Under the pieces are notes generated by a model. That model searched no databases. It worked only from the letters and a program-made list of their open reading frames with translations, and had not been told where the DNA came from. The translations under genes were made by a program, and so were the position numbers. DNA of 64,000 nt from the NCBI GenBank assembly GCA_947632025.1, contig CANRNN010000005.1, forward strand, positions 97,031 to 161,030, written 5' to 3'. Origin of the DNA: an uncultured Clostridia bacterium. GTDB lineage: Bacteria > Bacillota > Clostridia > Oscillospirales > Ruminococcaceae. Below are positions 44,572 through 53,006 of this stretch, in pieces. Within the stretch, counting starts at the first letter, position 1. Every line of letters begins with the position of its first letter.

Positions 44572-46551
44572 ATGGCTAAAGAAAATTATAATGATTTGAA
44601 AGCGCTAAAAGGACCCGATCAAGTGCGTCTGCGTCCGGCGGTCATATTCGGCTCGGACAGCGTGGAGGGCTGCCGTCATTCAGTGTTCGAGATAATATCA
44701 AACTCTATCGACGAGGCAAGAGAGGGCTTCGGCGATAAAATAACAATTATATTGCACGCGGACGGCTCCGTTACCGTCGAGGACCTCGGACGCGGTATCC
44801 CGATAGATTACAATAAGTCCGAGGAAAAGTACAACTGGGAGCTTGCGTTCTGCACCCTCTACGCAGGCGGAAAGTATGATAATAATACAGGCGAGAATTA
44901 TTCGTTCGCGCTCGGACTGAACGGTCTGGGACTCTGCGCTACACAGTTCGCGTCGGAGTTTATGGAAGTCGAAAGCTGCAACGGCACATGGAAGTATTCC
45001 CTCCGCTTTGAAAAAGGTTTCAATGTCACCGACAACGAAAAGGGATTCATTAAGTCAAAATCCACCCACCGCGGCACCAAAATCCACTGGAAGCCCGACC
45101 TTGAGGTCTTTACGGATATAAATATCGGAACAGAATATCTCGACGATATGCTCCGCCGTCAGGCAGTAGTCAACGGCGGAGTGGAGTTTTTGCGCATCGT
45201 CGAAAACGAGGACGGCACGTCCGACGAACGCACGTTCTGCTATAAGGACGGCATTTTCGACTACCTGAAAGAAATACTCGGCGAAAAAGCCCTCACCACC
45301 CCTCAGTACTGGCAGACGCAAAAGCAGGGACGCGACCGCGAGGACAAGGAAGATTATAAGCTGCGTATGAATGTGGCTTTCGCGTTCAGTAAGGAAATAA
45401 GCCTTGTGGAGCATTATCATAACTCCTCGTGGCTCGAACACGGCGGAAGCCCCGACGACGCTATGAAGCGGGCTTTCCTGTCGCAGATAGACGGCTGGCT
45501 AAAGTCCAACGGCAAGTACAATAAGGGCGAAAAATCCGTCAAGTGGGAGGATATTTCCGACTGCCTTGTATTTATCTCGTCGAATTTTTCCACGCAGGCA
45601 AGCTACGCCAATCAGACCAAAAAGGCAATAACAAACGTCTTTATCAAGGACGCTATGACCGAATGGCTGAAACATCAGCTTGAAGTCTACTTCCTCGAAA
45701 ATCCCGACGAAGCCGTGAGGATAGGCGAGCGTGTACTCGTAAACAAGCGCTCCCGCGAGAACGCCGAAAAGGTCCGCACAGCGTCTATAACCAATCTCAC
45801 GGCAAAAATAGACCTCACGAACAGAATAGACAAGTTCGTCGACTGCCGAAGTCGCGACGTTTCACGGCGCGAGGTCTATATCGTGGAGGGAGATTCCGCG
45901 TTAGGTTCGGTAAAGCTCGCGCGCGACGCGGAGTTTCAGGCGGTGATACCCGTCCGCGGAAAGATCCTCAACTGCCTTAAAGCAGGCTACGACAAGATCT
46001 TCAAAAGCGAGATAATCACGAATCTGATAAAAGTCCTCGGCTGCGGAGTCGAGGTCAAGACCAAGGCGAACAAGAACATAAGTTCGTTCAGTCTGGATAA
46101 TTTAAGGTGGAACAAGGTCGTTATCTGTACCGATGCCGACTACGACGGCTTCCAGATACGGACGCTTATTCTGACAATGATACAGCAGCTGTGCCCTACG
46201 CTTATCGAGCGCGGCTACGTCTATATCGCCGAATCCCCGCTCTACGAGATAAATACCAAGGACAAGACCTATTTCGCGTATACCGAAACCGAAAAGACCC
46301 GTATCCTCGGCATTATCGGAGAGAAAAAATACACCATTCAGCGCTCAAAAGGTCTTGGCGAAAACGACCCCGATATGATGTCGCTCACCACCATGAATCC
46401 CGAAACACGGCGGCTGATAAAGGTAACGCCCGCCGACGCGGAGGAAACACGGAAAATGTTCGACGTGCTGCTCGGAAACGACCTCGACGGCAGAAAGGAG
46501 TTCATCAAGGAAAACGGCTCGAAGTACCTCGACGCCCTCGACCTGATGTAA
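44572..46551 (+). CDS. parE: Type IIA topoisomerase subunit B (ParE/GyrB-like)
   Basis: The 659-residue protein has the GHKL ATPase with the catalytic Glu in SVFEIISNSIDEA, VEDLGRGIPID and a GLNGLG motif where canonical enzymes have GLHGVG. The Toprim domain has YIVEGDSALGSVKLARD (canonical EGDSAGGS) and DADYDGFQIRTLIL (canonical DADxDGxHIRT). It is shorter than GyrB and lacks the long enteric insertion. These substitutions are familiar in a second topoisomerase pair of Clostridia, so the function is probably ParE-like decatenation rather than gyrase. It is followed ten bases later by parC. Confidence 0.85.
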   Translation: MAKENYNDLKALKGPDQVRLRPAVIFGSDSVEGCRHSVFEIISNSIDEAREGFGDKITIILHADGSVTVEDLGRGIPIDYNKSEEKYNWELAFCTLYAGGKYDNNTGENYSFALGLNGLGLCATQFASEFMEVESCNGTWKYSLRFEKGFNVTDNEKGFIKSKSTHRGTKIHWKPDLEVFTDINIGTEYLDDMLRRQAVVNGGVEFLRIVENEDGTSDERTFCYKDGIFDYLKEILGEKALTTPQYWQTQKQGRDREDKEDYKLRMNVAFAFSKEISLVEHYHNSSWLEHGGSPDDAMKRAFLSQIDGWLKSNGKYNKGEKSVKWEDISDCLVFISSNFSTQASYANQTKKAITNVFIKDAMTEWLKHQLEVYFLENPDEAVRIGERVLVNKRSRENAEKVRTASITNLTAKIDLTNRIDKFVDCRSRDVSRREVYIVEGDSALGSVKLARDAEFQAVIPVRGKILNCLKAGYDKIFKSEIITNLIKVLGCGVEVKTKANKNISSFSLDNLRWNKVVICTDADYDGFQIRTLILTMIQQLCPTLIERGYVYIAESPLYEINTKDKTYFAYTETEKTRILGIIGEKKYTIQRSKGLGENDPDMMSLTTMNPETRRLIKVTPADAEETRKMFDVLLGNDLDGRKEFIKENGSKYLDALDLM

Positions 46552-46561
46552 GTATTTCAAG

Positions 46562-48784
46562 TTGAAAAAGAAAACACCAAAGAAAACGACAGCTTCCGCT
46601 CCGTCGGTCTATATCGAGGGTTCGGGACAGGTCGTTGAAACGGATATAGTAAATACTCTCGAAGAGAATTATATGCCCTACGCTATGAGCGTCATAGTGT
46701 CGAGAGCGCTTCCCGAAATCGACGGGTTCAAGCCCTCGCACAGAAAGCTCCTTTACACGATGTACCAGATGGGACTTCTAAACGGCGCGAGAACAAAATC
46801 CGCCAATATCGTCGGGCAGACCATGCACCTCAATCCTCACGGCGACGCAGCCATCTACGAAACCATGGTGCGCCTTGCCCGCGGAAACGAGGCGCTTTTA
46901 CACCCGTATGTCGACAGCAAGGGCAACTTCGGCAAGGCGTATTCACGCGATATGGCATACGCCGCGTCCCGTTACACCGAGGCGAAGTTAGAGCCGATAA
47001 GCGCCGAGCTTTTCGCCGAAATAGACAAGGACGCCGTGGATATGGTGCCGAATTACGACAACACCACCACCGAGCCGTCGCTTTTCCCCGTGAGATTCCC
47101 GGCAATTCTGGTGAATTCCAACTTCGGACTGGCGGTTTCAATGGCAAGCAATATCTGCTCGTTCAATCTGGCGGAGGTCTGCGAAACGGCGGTCGCGCTC
47201 ATAAAAAATCCCGACCATAACGCGCTCTCGACGCTTAAAGGACCGGACTTCGCGGGGGGCGGGTATATCGTCTACGACGAAGCCGAGATGGATAAAATAT
47301 ATCATACGGGAGTGGGAGCCGTAAAGGTCCGCGCAAAGTACAATTTCGACGCCGAAAGCCGCTGCGTGGAGGTCACGCAGATACCGCCCACCACTACCGT
47401 TGAAGCGATAATAGACAAGACCGTCGAGCTTGTGAAGGACGGAAAGCTGAAAGAAATTTCCGACGTGCGCGATGAAACCGACCTTTCGGGTCTGCGTCTG
47501 GCGTTCGATGTGAAAAAAGGATACGACCCCGACGCGCTTATGCAAAAGCTGTTCCGGCTGACTCCGCTTCAGGAGAATTTCAACTGCAATTTCAACGTCC
47601 TTATCGCGGGAACGCCGCGTGTTATGGGCGTTTACGAGATATTAAGCGAGTGGACGGAATTCCGCAGACAGTGCGTAAAGCGCCGCGTCTATTTTGACCT
47701 TAACAAAAAGAAAGAGAAGCTGCATCTGCTCCTCGGACTTAAAAAAATACTCCTCGACATCGACTACGCGATAAGGCTTATCCGCGAAACCGAAGAGGAA
47801 GCCGAGGTCGTCCCCAACCTTATGATAGGTTTCGGCATAGACGAACAGCAGGCAGAGTATGTCGCCGAGATAAAACTTCGGCATATCAACCGCGAGTATA
47901 TCCTGAAGCGCACCGAGGAAACGGACGCTCTCGAAAAGGAAATAGCCGAAATGGAGGAGATACTTCGGGATTCCAAAAAGATAGATAAAATAATTATCGG
48001 CGAGCTTAACGATATCTCCAAAAAATACGGACAGCCGCGAAAGACCATGTTCCTCTACGACGTGACGGAAACCGCCGAGGAGGTCGAGGAAGAGCCGGAG
48101 GGCTATCCCGTCAACGTTTTCTTTACGCGTGAGGGATACTTCAAGCAGATAACGCCGAAGTCCCTGAGAATGGCAAGCGACCAGAAACTTAAGGAAAACG
48201 ACGAGATAATTTTTACAGCCGAGGTCCAAAGCACGTCGGAGCTGCTGTTTTTCACGAACAAGCACCAGTGCTATAAGTCGAGATGTTCGGATTTCTCGGA
48301 AACCAAGGCAAGCGCCATGGGCGAGTACGTCGCCGCGAAGCTCGGAATGGACGACGGGGAAGTACCCGTGTTTATGGCAGTGACAAGCGATTTCTCGGAA
48401 ACTCTCGTGATATTCTTCAAAAACGGCAAGTGCGCCAAAGTGCCGCTGTCGTCGTTTGAAACGAAAACCAAACGCCGAAAGCTTCAGAACGCGTATTCCG
48501 ACCTTTCGGATATGGTCGGTATGTTCGTGATAAAGGAGGACGAGGACTTCCTGCTGCGTTCTTCGGCGGGGAAGATGATAATGTTCAATACGGTGCTTGT
48601 CCTTGCAAAATCCGCCCGCGACACGCAGGGCGTTCAGGTAATGCGCCTTACGAAAGCGGAGCTTTCGTCCGTGCGTCCCGCGTCGGAGGTCGAAATAGCG
48701 GACGCAGAGCGCTATCGTGTAAAGTCCGTACCCTCGGCGGGTATCTTATCCGACGACGATATCGACCAGTTCAAGCTTTTCTGA
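46562..48784 (+). CDS. parC: Type IIA topoisomerase subunit A (ParC/GyrA-like)
   Basis: The 740-residue partner of ParE contains the breakage-reunion domain with the catalytic Tyr Y138 in AASRYTEAKL and the quinolone region NPHGDAAIYE (91-100). The position equal to E. coli GyrA Ser83 is Ala (A96), and that of Asp87 is Glu (E100). The C-terminal half has coiled segments and beta-propeller-like blades (FFTREGYFKQITP, LLRSSAGKMIMF), but the GyrA box for DNA wrapping is absent, which favours topoisomerase IV. The start is TTG; the first ATG is too far inside (codon 38) and the frame contains the needed N-terminal arm. Confidence 0.86.
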   Translation: MKKKTPKKTTASAPSVYIEGSGQVVETDIVNTLEENYMPYAMSVIVSRALPEIDGFKPSHRKLLYTMYQMGLLNGARTKSANIVGQTMHLNPHGDAAIYETMVRLARGNEALLHPYVDSKGNFGKAYSRDMAYAASRYTEAKLEPISAELFAEIDKDAVDMVPNYDNTTTEPSLFPVRFPAILVNSNFGLAVSMASNICSFNLAEVCETAVALIKNPDHNALSTLKGPDFAGGGYIVYDEAEMDKIYHTGVGAVKVRAKYNFDAESRCVEVTQIPPTTTVEAIIDKTVELVKDGKLKEISDVRDETDLSGLRLAFDVKKGYDPDALMQKLFRLTPLQENFNCNFNVLIAGTPRVMGVYEILSEWTEFRRQCVKRRVYFDLNKKKEKLHLLLGLKKILLDIDYAIRLIRETEEEAEVVPNLMIGFGIDEQQAEYVAEIKLRHINREYILKRTEETDALEKEIAEMEEILRDSKKIDKIIIGELNDISKKYGQPRKTMFLYDVTETAEEVEEEPEGYPVNVFFTREGYFKQITPKSLRMASDQKLKENDEIIFTAEVQSTSELLFFTNKHQCYKSRCSDFSETKASAMGEYVAAKLGMDDGEVPVFMAVTSDFSETLVIFFKNGKCAKVPLSSFETKTKRRKLQNAYSDLSDMVGMFVIKEDEDFLLRSSAGKMIMFNTVLVLAKSARDTQGVQVMRLTKAELSSVRPASEVEIADAERYRVKSVPSAGILSDDDIDQFKLF

Positions 48785-48808
48785 CAAACAGTCCGGAGAT
48801 AAGGGGTA

Positions 48809-48843
48809 TCTTACCTCTTACCTCTTATCTCTTATTTCTGAAA
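48809..48843 (+). repeat. Solo heptamer array before fhs
   Basis: TCTTACC, TCTTACC, TCTTATC, TCTTATT and TCTGAAA follow one another without gaps. The last unit overlaps AAAGGAG, the fhs ribosome-binding site. No core element accompanies it. It lies in the 69-base gap between parC and fhs, where no promoter is visible. Confidence 0.8.
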
Positions 48844-48853
48844 GGAGTTTATT

Positions 48854-50524
48854 ATGCTTACGGATATTGAAATAGCTCAACAGGCAAAAATGAAAAAGAT
48901 AGGCGAGATAGTTGCCCGCCTTGGAATTTCCGAGGAGGAGATCGAACCTTACGGACACTATAAGGCAAAGCTCTCGCAGCGGCTCTTTGACCGCGTCGCG
49001 GATAAGCCCGACGGAAAACTTATCCTCGTGACCGCGATAAATCCCACGCCTGCGGGCGAGGGCAAGACCACCACTTCGGTGGGACTTTGCGAGGGAATGA
49101 ACAAGCTGGGCAAAAACGCTTGCCTTGCGCTGCGCGAGCCGTCGCTCGGTCCTGTTTTCGGAGTTAAGGGCGGAGCCGCGGGCGGAGGTTACTCGCAGGT
49201 CGTCCCCATGGAAGACATCAATCTGCATTTTACGGGAGATATGCACGCTATCACGGCGGCAAACAATCTCCTTGCGGCGATGCTGGACAATCATCTCCAT
49301 CAGGGAAATGCCCTCAACATAAACGTAAAGAGGATACTTCTCAAGCGCTGCCTTGATATGAACGACAGAGCGCTTCGCGGCTGCGTCGTCGGTCTGGGCG
49401 GAAAGGCGGACGGAGTTCCGCGTGAGGACAGCTTCCAGATAACGGTCGCAAGCGAAATTATGGCTATACTCTGCCTGTCAAGTGACCTCGACGACCTGAA
49501 AAAGCGTCTGGGGAACATTCTCGTGGCGTTCACCAATGACGACAAGCCCGTCTACGCGCGCGACCTGAAAGCCGTCGGAGCTATGACCGCTCTGCTGAAA
49601 GACGCGATAAACCCGAATCTCGTACAGACGCTTGAAAATAACCCCGCGATAATCCACGGCGGTCCGTTCGCGAATATCGCGCACGGCTGCAATTCCGTGA
49701 GAGCGACGCGGCTCGCGCTTAAACTCGCGGATTACACGATAACCGAAGCGGGCTTCGGAAGCGACCTCGGCGCGGAGAAATTCTTCGATATAAAATGCCG
49801 CGCGGCAGGATTAAAGCCCGACTGCGTGGTACTCGTCGCAACTATCAGAGCGTTGAAGTACAACGGCGGAGTTCCCAAAGCCGAAACAGGCAGGGAAAAC
49901 GTCGAAGCCCTCAAAAAGGGTATAGTAAACCTCGGCGTGCATATTGAAAATATGCAGAAGTACAAAGTTCCCGTTGTCGTGGCGATAAACCATTTCGCGG
50001 CGGATACAGACGCCGAGATCGCCGTCGTCCGCGAGTACTGCGAGAGCAAGGGCGTTAAGGTTGCGTTCTCCGACGTGTTCCTCAAGGGCGGAGAGGGCGG
50101 AAAAGAGCTTGCAAGCGCCGTCATTTCCACTATCGAAAGCGAAAAGAGCAATTTCGCTCCGCTGTATGATGAGAAACTTTCGATAAAGGAGAAAGTGGAA
50201 ACTATCGCCAAGGAAATTTACCGCGCCGACGGAGTTGTCTATACGGCAAAGGCGGAAAAGGCTATAAAGGAGATAGAAGCTCTCGGACTGGACAGAGTGC
50301 CTGTCTGCGTCGCGAAAACGCAGTATTCGCTGTCCGACGACCCCGCAAAGCTCGGTCATCCGACCAACTTCACGATAACCGTAAGCGACGTCCGCGCAAG
50401 CTCCGGAGCGGGCTTCGTGGTGGTCTACACGGGCGATATCATGACCATGCCGGGACTTCCGAAAGTTCCCGCAGCGGAGAATATCGACGTAGATACAAAC
50501 GGCGTTATCACGGGGCTTTTCTGA
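48854..50524 (+). CDS. fhs: Formate-tetrahydrofolate ligase
   Basis: The enzyme makes 10-formyl-tetrahydrofolate from formate with ATP and feeds one-carbon metabolism; it is universal in acetogens and common in other Clostridia. The 556 residues match the family in length. Clear motifs are [14 protein letters not shown] (P-loop), [36 protein letters not shown] and [12 protein letters not shown]. The ATG follows AAAGGAGTTTATT. Its stop overlaps tsaE by one base. Confidence 0.96.
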   Translation: MLTDIEIAQQAKMKKIGEIVARLGISEEEIEPYGHYKAKLSQRLFDRVADKPDGKLILVTAINPTPAGEGKTTTSVGLCEGMNKLGKNACLALREPSLGPVFGVKGGAAGGGYSQVVPMEDINLHFTGDMHAITAANNLLAAMLDNHLHQGNALNINVKRILLKRCLDMNDRALRGCVVGLGGKADGVPREDSFQITVASEIMAILCLSSDLDDLKKRLGNILVAFTNDDKPVYARDLKAVGAMTALLKDAINPNLVQTLENNPAIIHGGPFANIAHGCNSVRATRLALKLADYTITEAGFGSDLGAEKFFDIKCRAAGLKPDCVVLVATIRALKYNGGVPKAETGRENVEALKKGIVNLGVHIENMQKYKVPVVVAINHFAADTDAEIAVVREYCESKGVKVAFSDVFLKGGEGGKELASAVISTIESEKSNFAPLYDEKLSIKEKVETIAKEIYRADGVVYTAKAEKAIKEIEALGLDRVPVCVAKTQYSLSDDPAKLGHPTNFTITVSDVRASSGAGFVVVYTGDIMTMPGLPKVPAAENIDVDTNGVITGLF

Positions 50525-50964
50525 TGGAGTTCATTTCTCACTCCGTTGAGGAAACAGAGCGGTTCGCGGAAAAATTCGCCCGCAGTCTTAAAGCGGGGGA
50601 TACAGTTCTTTTTACCGGAGAGATGGGAGCGGGAAAAACGGCGTTCACACGCGGTGTGGCAAAAGCGTTCGGCTGTTCGGACGTGACCTCGCCGACGTTC
50701 GCGCTCGTCAACGAATATCGTACCGAAATACCCGTTTTTCATTTCGACCTGTACAGGATTTCGGGATTTGAGGAGCTGTATTCGATAGGATTTTTCGACT
50801 ACCTCGACAGGGGCGGTATCATGCTCGTAGAGTGGAGCGAAAACGTTCCCGAATTATCCGGAGAGCTTGACTCTCCGATATTCGTCGAAATAAAAAAGCT
50901 CTCCGAAAACGAACGGAAAATTACCGTAACTGGGCTTGATGTTGAAAGCCTTTGTGCAGAATGA
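50524..50964 (+). CDS. tsaE: TsaE, tRNA threonylcarbamoyladenosine ATPase subunit
   Basis: TsaE is the P-loop ATPase that, with TsaB and TsaD, makes the t6A modification of tRNAs reading ANN codons. The 146 residues show the Walker A GEMGAGKTAFTRG (near residue 40), SPTFALVNEYRTE and the switch region VEWSENVPE. It starts one base inside fhs and is followed by tsaB after 45 bases; tsaD is not in the window. Confidence 0.95.
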   Translation: MEFISHSVEETERFAEKFARSLKAGDTVLFTGEMGAGKTAFTRGVAKAFGCSDVTSPTFALVNEYRTEIPVFHFDLYRISGFEELYSIGFFDYLDRGGIMLVEWSENVPELSGELDSPIFVEIKKLSENERKITVTGLDVESLCAE

Positions 50965-51009
50965 CGAATTTTAGTTTCCGCATAATTCGGAAAACAGGCG
51001 GTGAAAAAT

Positions 51010-51684
51010 ATGATACTCGGACTTGAATCGTCGGCTATTTCCGCGGGAGCGGCGCTGACCGACGGCGGAAAGCTCGTGGCGGAGGAGTTCTTAAACACCC
51101 GTCACACTCACTCCGAAACGCTGCTGCCTATGGCGAAAGCCGTGCTGGAGCGTGCGGGAGCAGCGCTCTCCGACGTTGATAAAATAGCCGTAAGCGCGGG
51201 TCCCGGCTCGTTTACGGGACTGCGCATAGGAATCTCCTGCGTGAAAGGACTGGCTATGGGAGCAGGAAAGCCCGTCTGCGCGGTGTCGACGCTTGAAGCC
51301 GCAGCGTATAATATGCGTTTCTCGGAGGGAGTGGTCTGCTGCTGTATGGACGCCCGCCGAAAACAGGTGTACAATGCGCTGTTCCGTGCCGAAAACGGCG
51401 TTCTGACACGGCTTTGCGAGGACAGAGCGCTCTCTCTGGAAGAGCTTTCAAAGGAGCTTTCGGGATTTGATGAGAAGATCATCTTCGTCGGCGACGGAGC
51501 AGAGCTTGCTTATGAATTCACGGATAAAAAATATATCCTCGCCCCTGCCGAGTTAAGGTTCCAGCGCGGCTTCGGCGTCTGCCTTGCGGCAGAAAACGCC
51601 CCCGCAACAGACGCGGCGGCACTTATGCCCGTCTACCTGCGACTGTCGCAGGCTGAACGTGAACGCTCGGAACAGCTGAAATAA
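51010..51684 (+). CDS. tsaB: TsaB, tRNA threonylcarbamoyladenosine assembly subunit
   Basis: The 224-residue protein is the non-catalytic partner of TsaD, with an ASKHA-type fold. It begins MILGLESSAISAGAA and has THSETLLPMAKAVLE and SAGPGSFTGLRIGIS, the family hallmark, and later VCCCMDARRKQVYNALF. I take the ATG at 51010, preceded by AGGCGGTGA; a GTG nine bases earlier is the other option. A promoter for rpiB follows in the 130-base gap. Confidence 0.94.
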   Translation: MILGLESSAISAGAALTDGGKLVAEEFLNTRHTHSETLLPMAKAVLERAGAALSDVDKIAVSAGPGSFTGLRIGISCVKGLAMGAGKPVCAVSTLEAAAYNMRFSEGVVCCCMDARRKQVYNALFRAENGVLTRLCEDRALSLEELSKELSGFDEKIIFVGDGAELAYEFTDKKYILAPAELRFQRGFGVCLAAENAPATDAAALMPVYLRLSQAERERSEQLK

Positions 51685-51736
51685 TTCGTCAAAATGCACA
51701 AAAACGGAGAAAACAGAAGAAAATCAACAAAAACCC

Positions 51737-51765
51737 TTGACGTTTTGAGGAAAAAGTTGTATAAT
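51737..51765 (+). promoter_or_regulatory. Sigma-A promoter of rpiB-upp
   Basis: TTGACG and TATAAT are separated by 17 bases. The predicted start point is near 51772, which excludes the frame's first ATG at 51773 and supports the rpiB start at 51812. Confidence 0.82.
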
Positions 51766-51811
51766 ATATACAATGTTCAAATGTTCAGAGTTCAGAAATG
51801 AGGTCGGAAAA

Positions 51812-52246
51812 ATGATCGCTATCGGCTGCGACCACGGCGGCTATGAGCTTAAGCTCGAAATAATCAAACACCTGAATGAACGCGGCGTTGAATGTAAGGA
51901 TCTCGGCTGCGGCGGCGAAACCGTCGATTACCCCGATATCGCCGAAAAAGTCTGCAAAGAAGTAACGGGCGGTTCGTGCGAAAAGGGCATACTTATATGC
52001 GGCACGGGAATAGGTATGAGTATGGCTGCGAATAAAATACGCGGTATCCGTGCGGCTGTCTGCGGGGACGAGTTCTCGGCAAAGTTCACGAGAATGCATA
52101 ACGACGCAAATGTCCTTTGTATGGGCGCAAGAGTGATAGGCGCAGGTCTTGCAAAGGAGATAACCGACCTGTTCCTCGATACACAGTTCGAGGGCGGTCG
52201 GCATATAGAAAGAGTTCGGAAAGTAATGGAGCTGGAGGGAAAATAA
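51812..52246 (+). CDS. rpiB: RpiB, ribose-5-phosphate isomerase B
   Basis: RpiB interconverts ribulose- and ribose-5-phosphate in the pentose phosphate pathway. In 144 residues IGCDHGGYELK, DYPDIAEKVC and GTGIGMSMAANKIRGIRAA (anion-binding loop) are clear. The later CMGARVIG block also fits. AGGTCGGA lies just upstream. The stop overlaps upp by one base, so the ribose-phosphate made here lies next to a PRPP-using enzyme. Confidence 0.95.
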   Translation: MIAIGCDHGGYELKLEIIKHLNERGVECKDLGCGGETVDYPDIAEKVCKEVTGGSCEKGILICGTGIGMSMAANKIRGIRAAVCGDEFSAKFTRMHNDANVLCMGARVIGAGLAKEITDLFLDTQFEGGRHIERVRKVMELEGK

Positions 52247-52890
52247 TGGAAAATTTGGACAACGTAATTATCTGCGATCACCCGCTCGTTCAGCATAAAA
52301 TAGCATTGCTTCACGATAAAAATACCGGCTCGAAGGAGTTCCGCGAGCTGGTACACGAGGTGTCGATGTTTATGTGCTACGAGGCGACACGCGACCTGCC
52401 GCTGAAGGAAGTGCAGATTCAGACCCCGCTCGGAGAGCTTTCGGATTCAAAAATAATAAGCGGGCGCAAAATAGCGTTCGTGCCGATAATGCGCGCGGGA
52501 ATGGGAATGCTCGACGGCGCTCTGGCGCTTGTCCCGACCGCAAAGGTCGGTCACGTCGGGATATATCGTGACAAAATGAACGGAAATACGGCACGGGAGT
52601 ATTACTGCAAGCTGCCGTTCGATATCGCCAACCGTGAGGTAGTTATCCTCGATATGATGCTGGCGACGGGCGTTTCAGCCGTCAAGACCGCCGAGATAGT
52701 CAAGAATGCCGGCGCAAAGAACATAAAGTTTATGTGTATTCTCGCCTGCCCTGAGGGAATAAAGGCTCTGCGGGAGGCACACCCCGATGTCCAGATCGTC
52801 TGCGGCTCTATCGACAAGGGCTTGAACGAGGATCTGTATATCGTTCCCGGAATAGGCGACGCGGCGGACAGACTGTTCGGCACAAAATAA
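52246..52890 (+). CDS. upp: Uracil phosphoribosyltransferase
   Basis: The enzyme salvages uracil to UMP using PRPP. The 214 residues carry the PRPP loop VVILDMMLATGVSAVKTAEI (canonical DPMLATGGS) and GYIRD-like GHVGIYRDK, CGSIDKGLNE and PGIGDAADRLFGTK at the end, all typical of Upp. The ATG follows GGAGGGAAAATA. A terminator follows the gene. The frame upstream is open but lies within rpiB and is not part of it. Confidence 0.96.
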   Translation: MENLDNVIICDHPLVQHKIALLHDKNTGSKEFRELVHEVSMFMCYEATRDLPLKEVQIQTPLGELSDSKIISGRKIAFVPIMRAGMGMLDGALALVPTAKVGHVGIYRDKMNGNTAREYYCKLPFDIANREVVILDMMLATGVSAVKTAEIVKNAGAKNIKFMCILACPEGIKALREAHPDVQIVCGSIDKGLNEDLYIVPGIGDAADRLFGTK

Positions 52891-52912
52891 TTTTCGGATT
52901 TAATATATGGAA

Positions 52913-52949
52913 AATATTGGAACGGAATCTGTTCCAATATTTTTTATTT
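52913..52949 (+). terminator. Rho-independent terminator of rpiB-upp
   Basis: AATATTGGAAC pairs with GTTCCAATATT around GGAATCT and is followed by TTTTTATTT. It is the clearest stop in this part of the window. Confidence 0.9.
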
Positions 52950-53006
52950 AATTTTATTTAGTTTTTAACAGAAAAGTAAGCAAAATTTGTGAAATCGGGT
53001 GAGAGC

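Noticed and set aside
44572..46551. ParE Toprim and ATPase motif changes as signs of inactivity
   Set aside because: DSALGS, QIRT and GLNGLG occur in a known divergent topoisomerase pair of Clostridia, and the catalytic Glu and Toprim acids are retained.
46562..46680. Possible frameshift or truncated start of parC because no ATG is near
   Set aside because: A TTG start at 46562 gives the full N-terminal arm, and TTG starts are common in this window.
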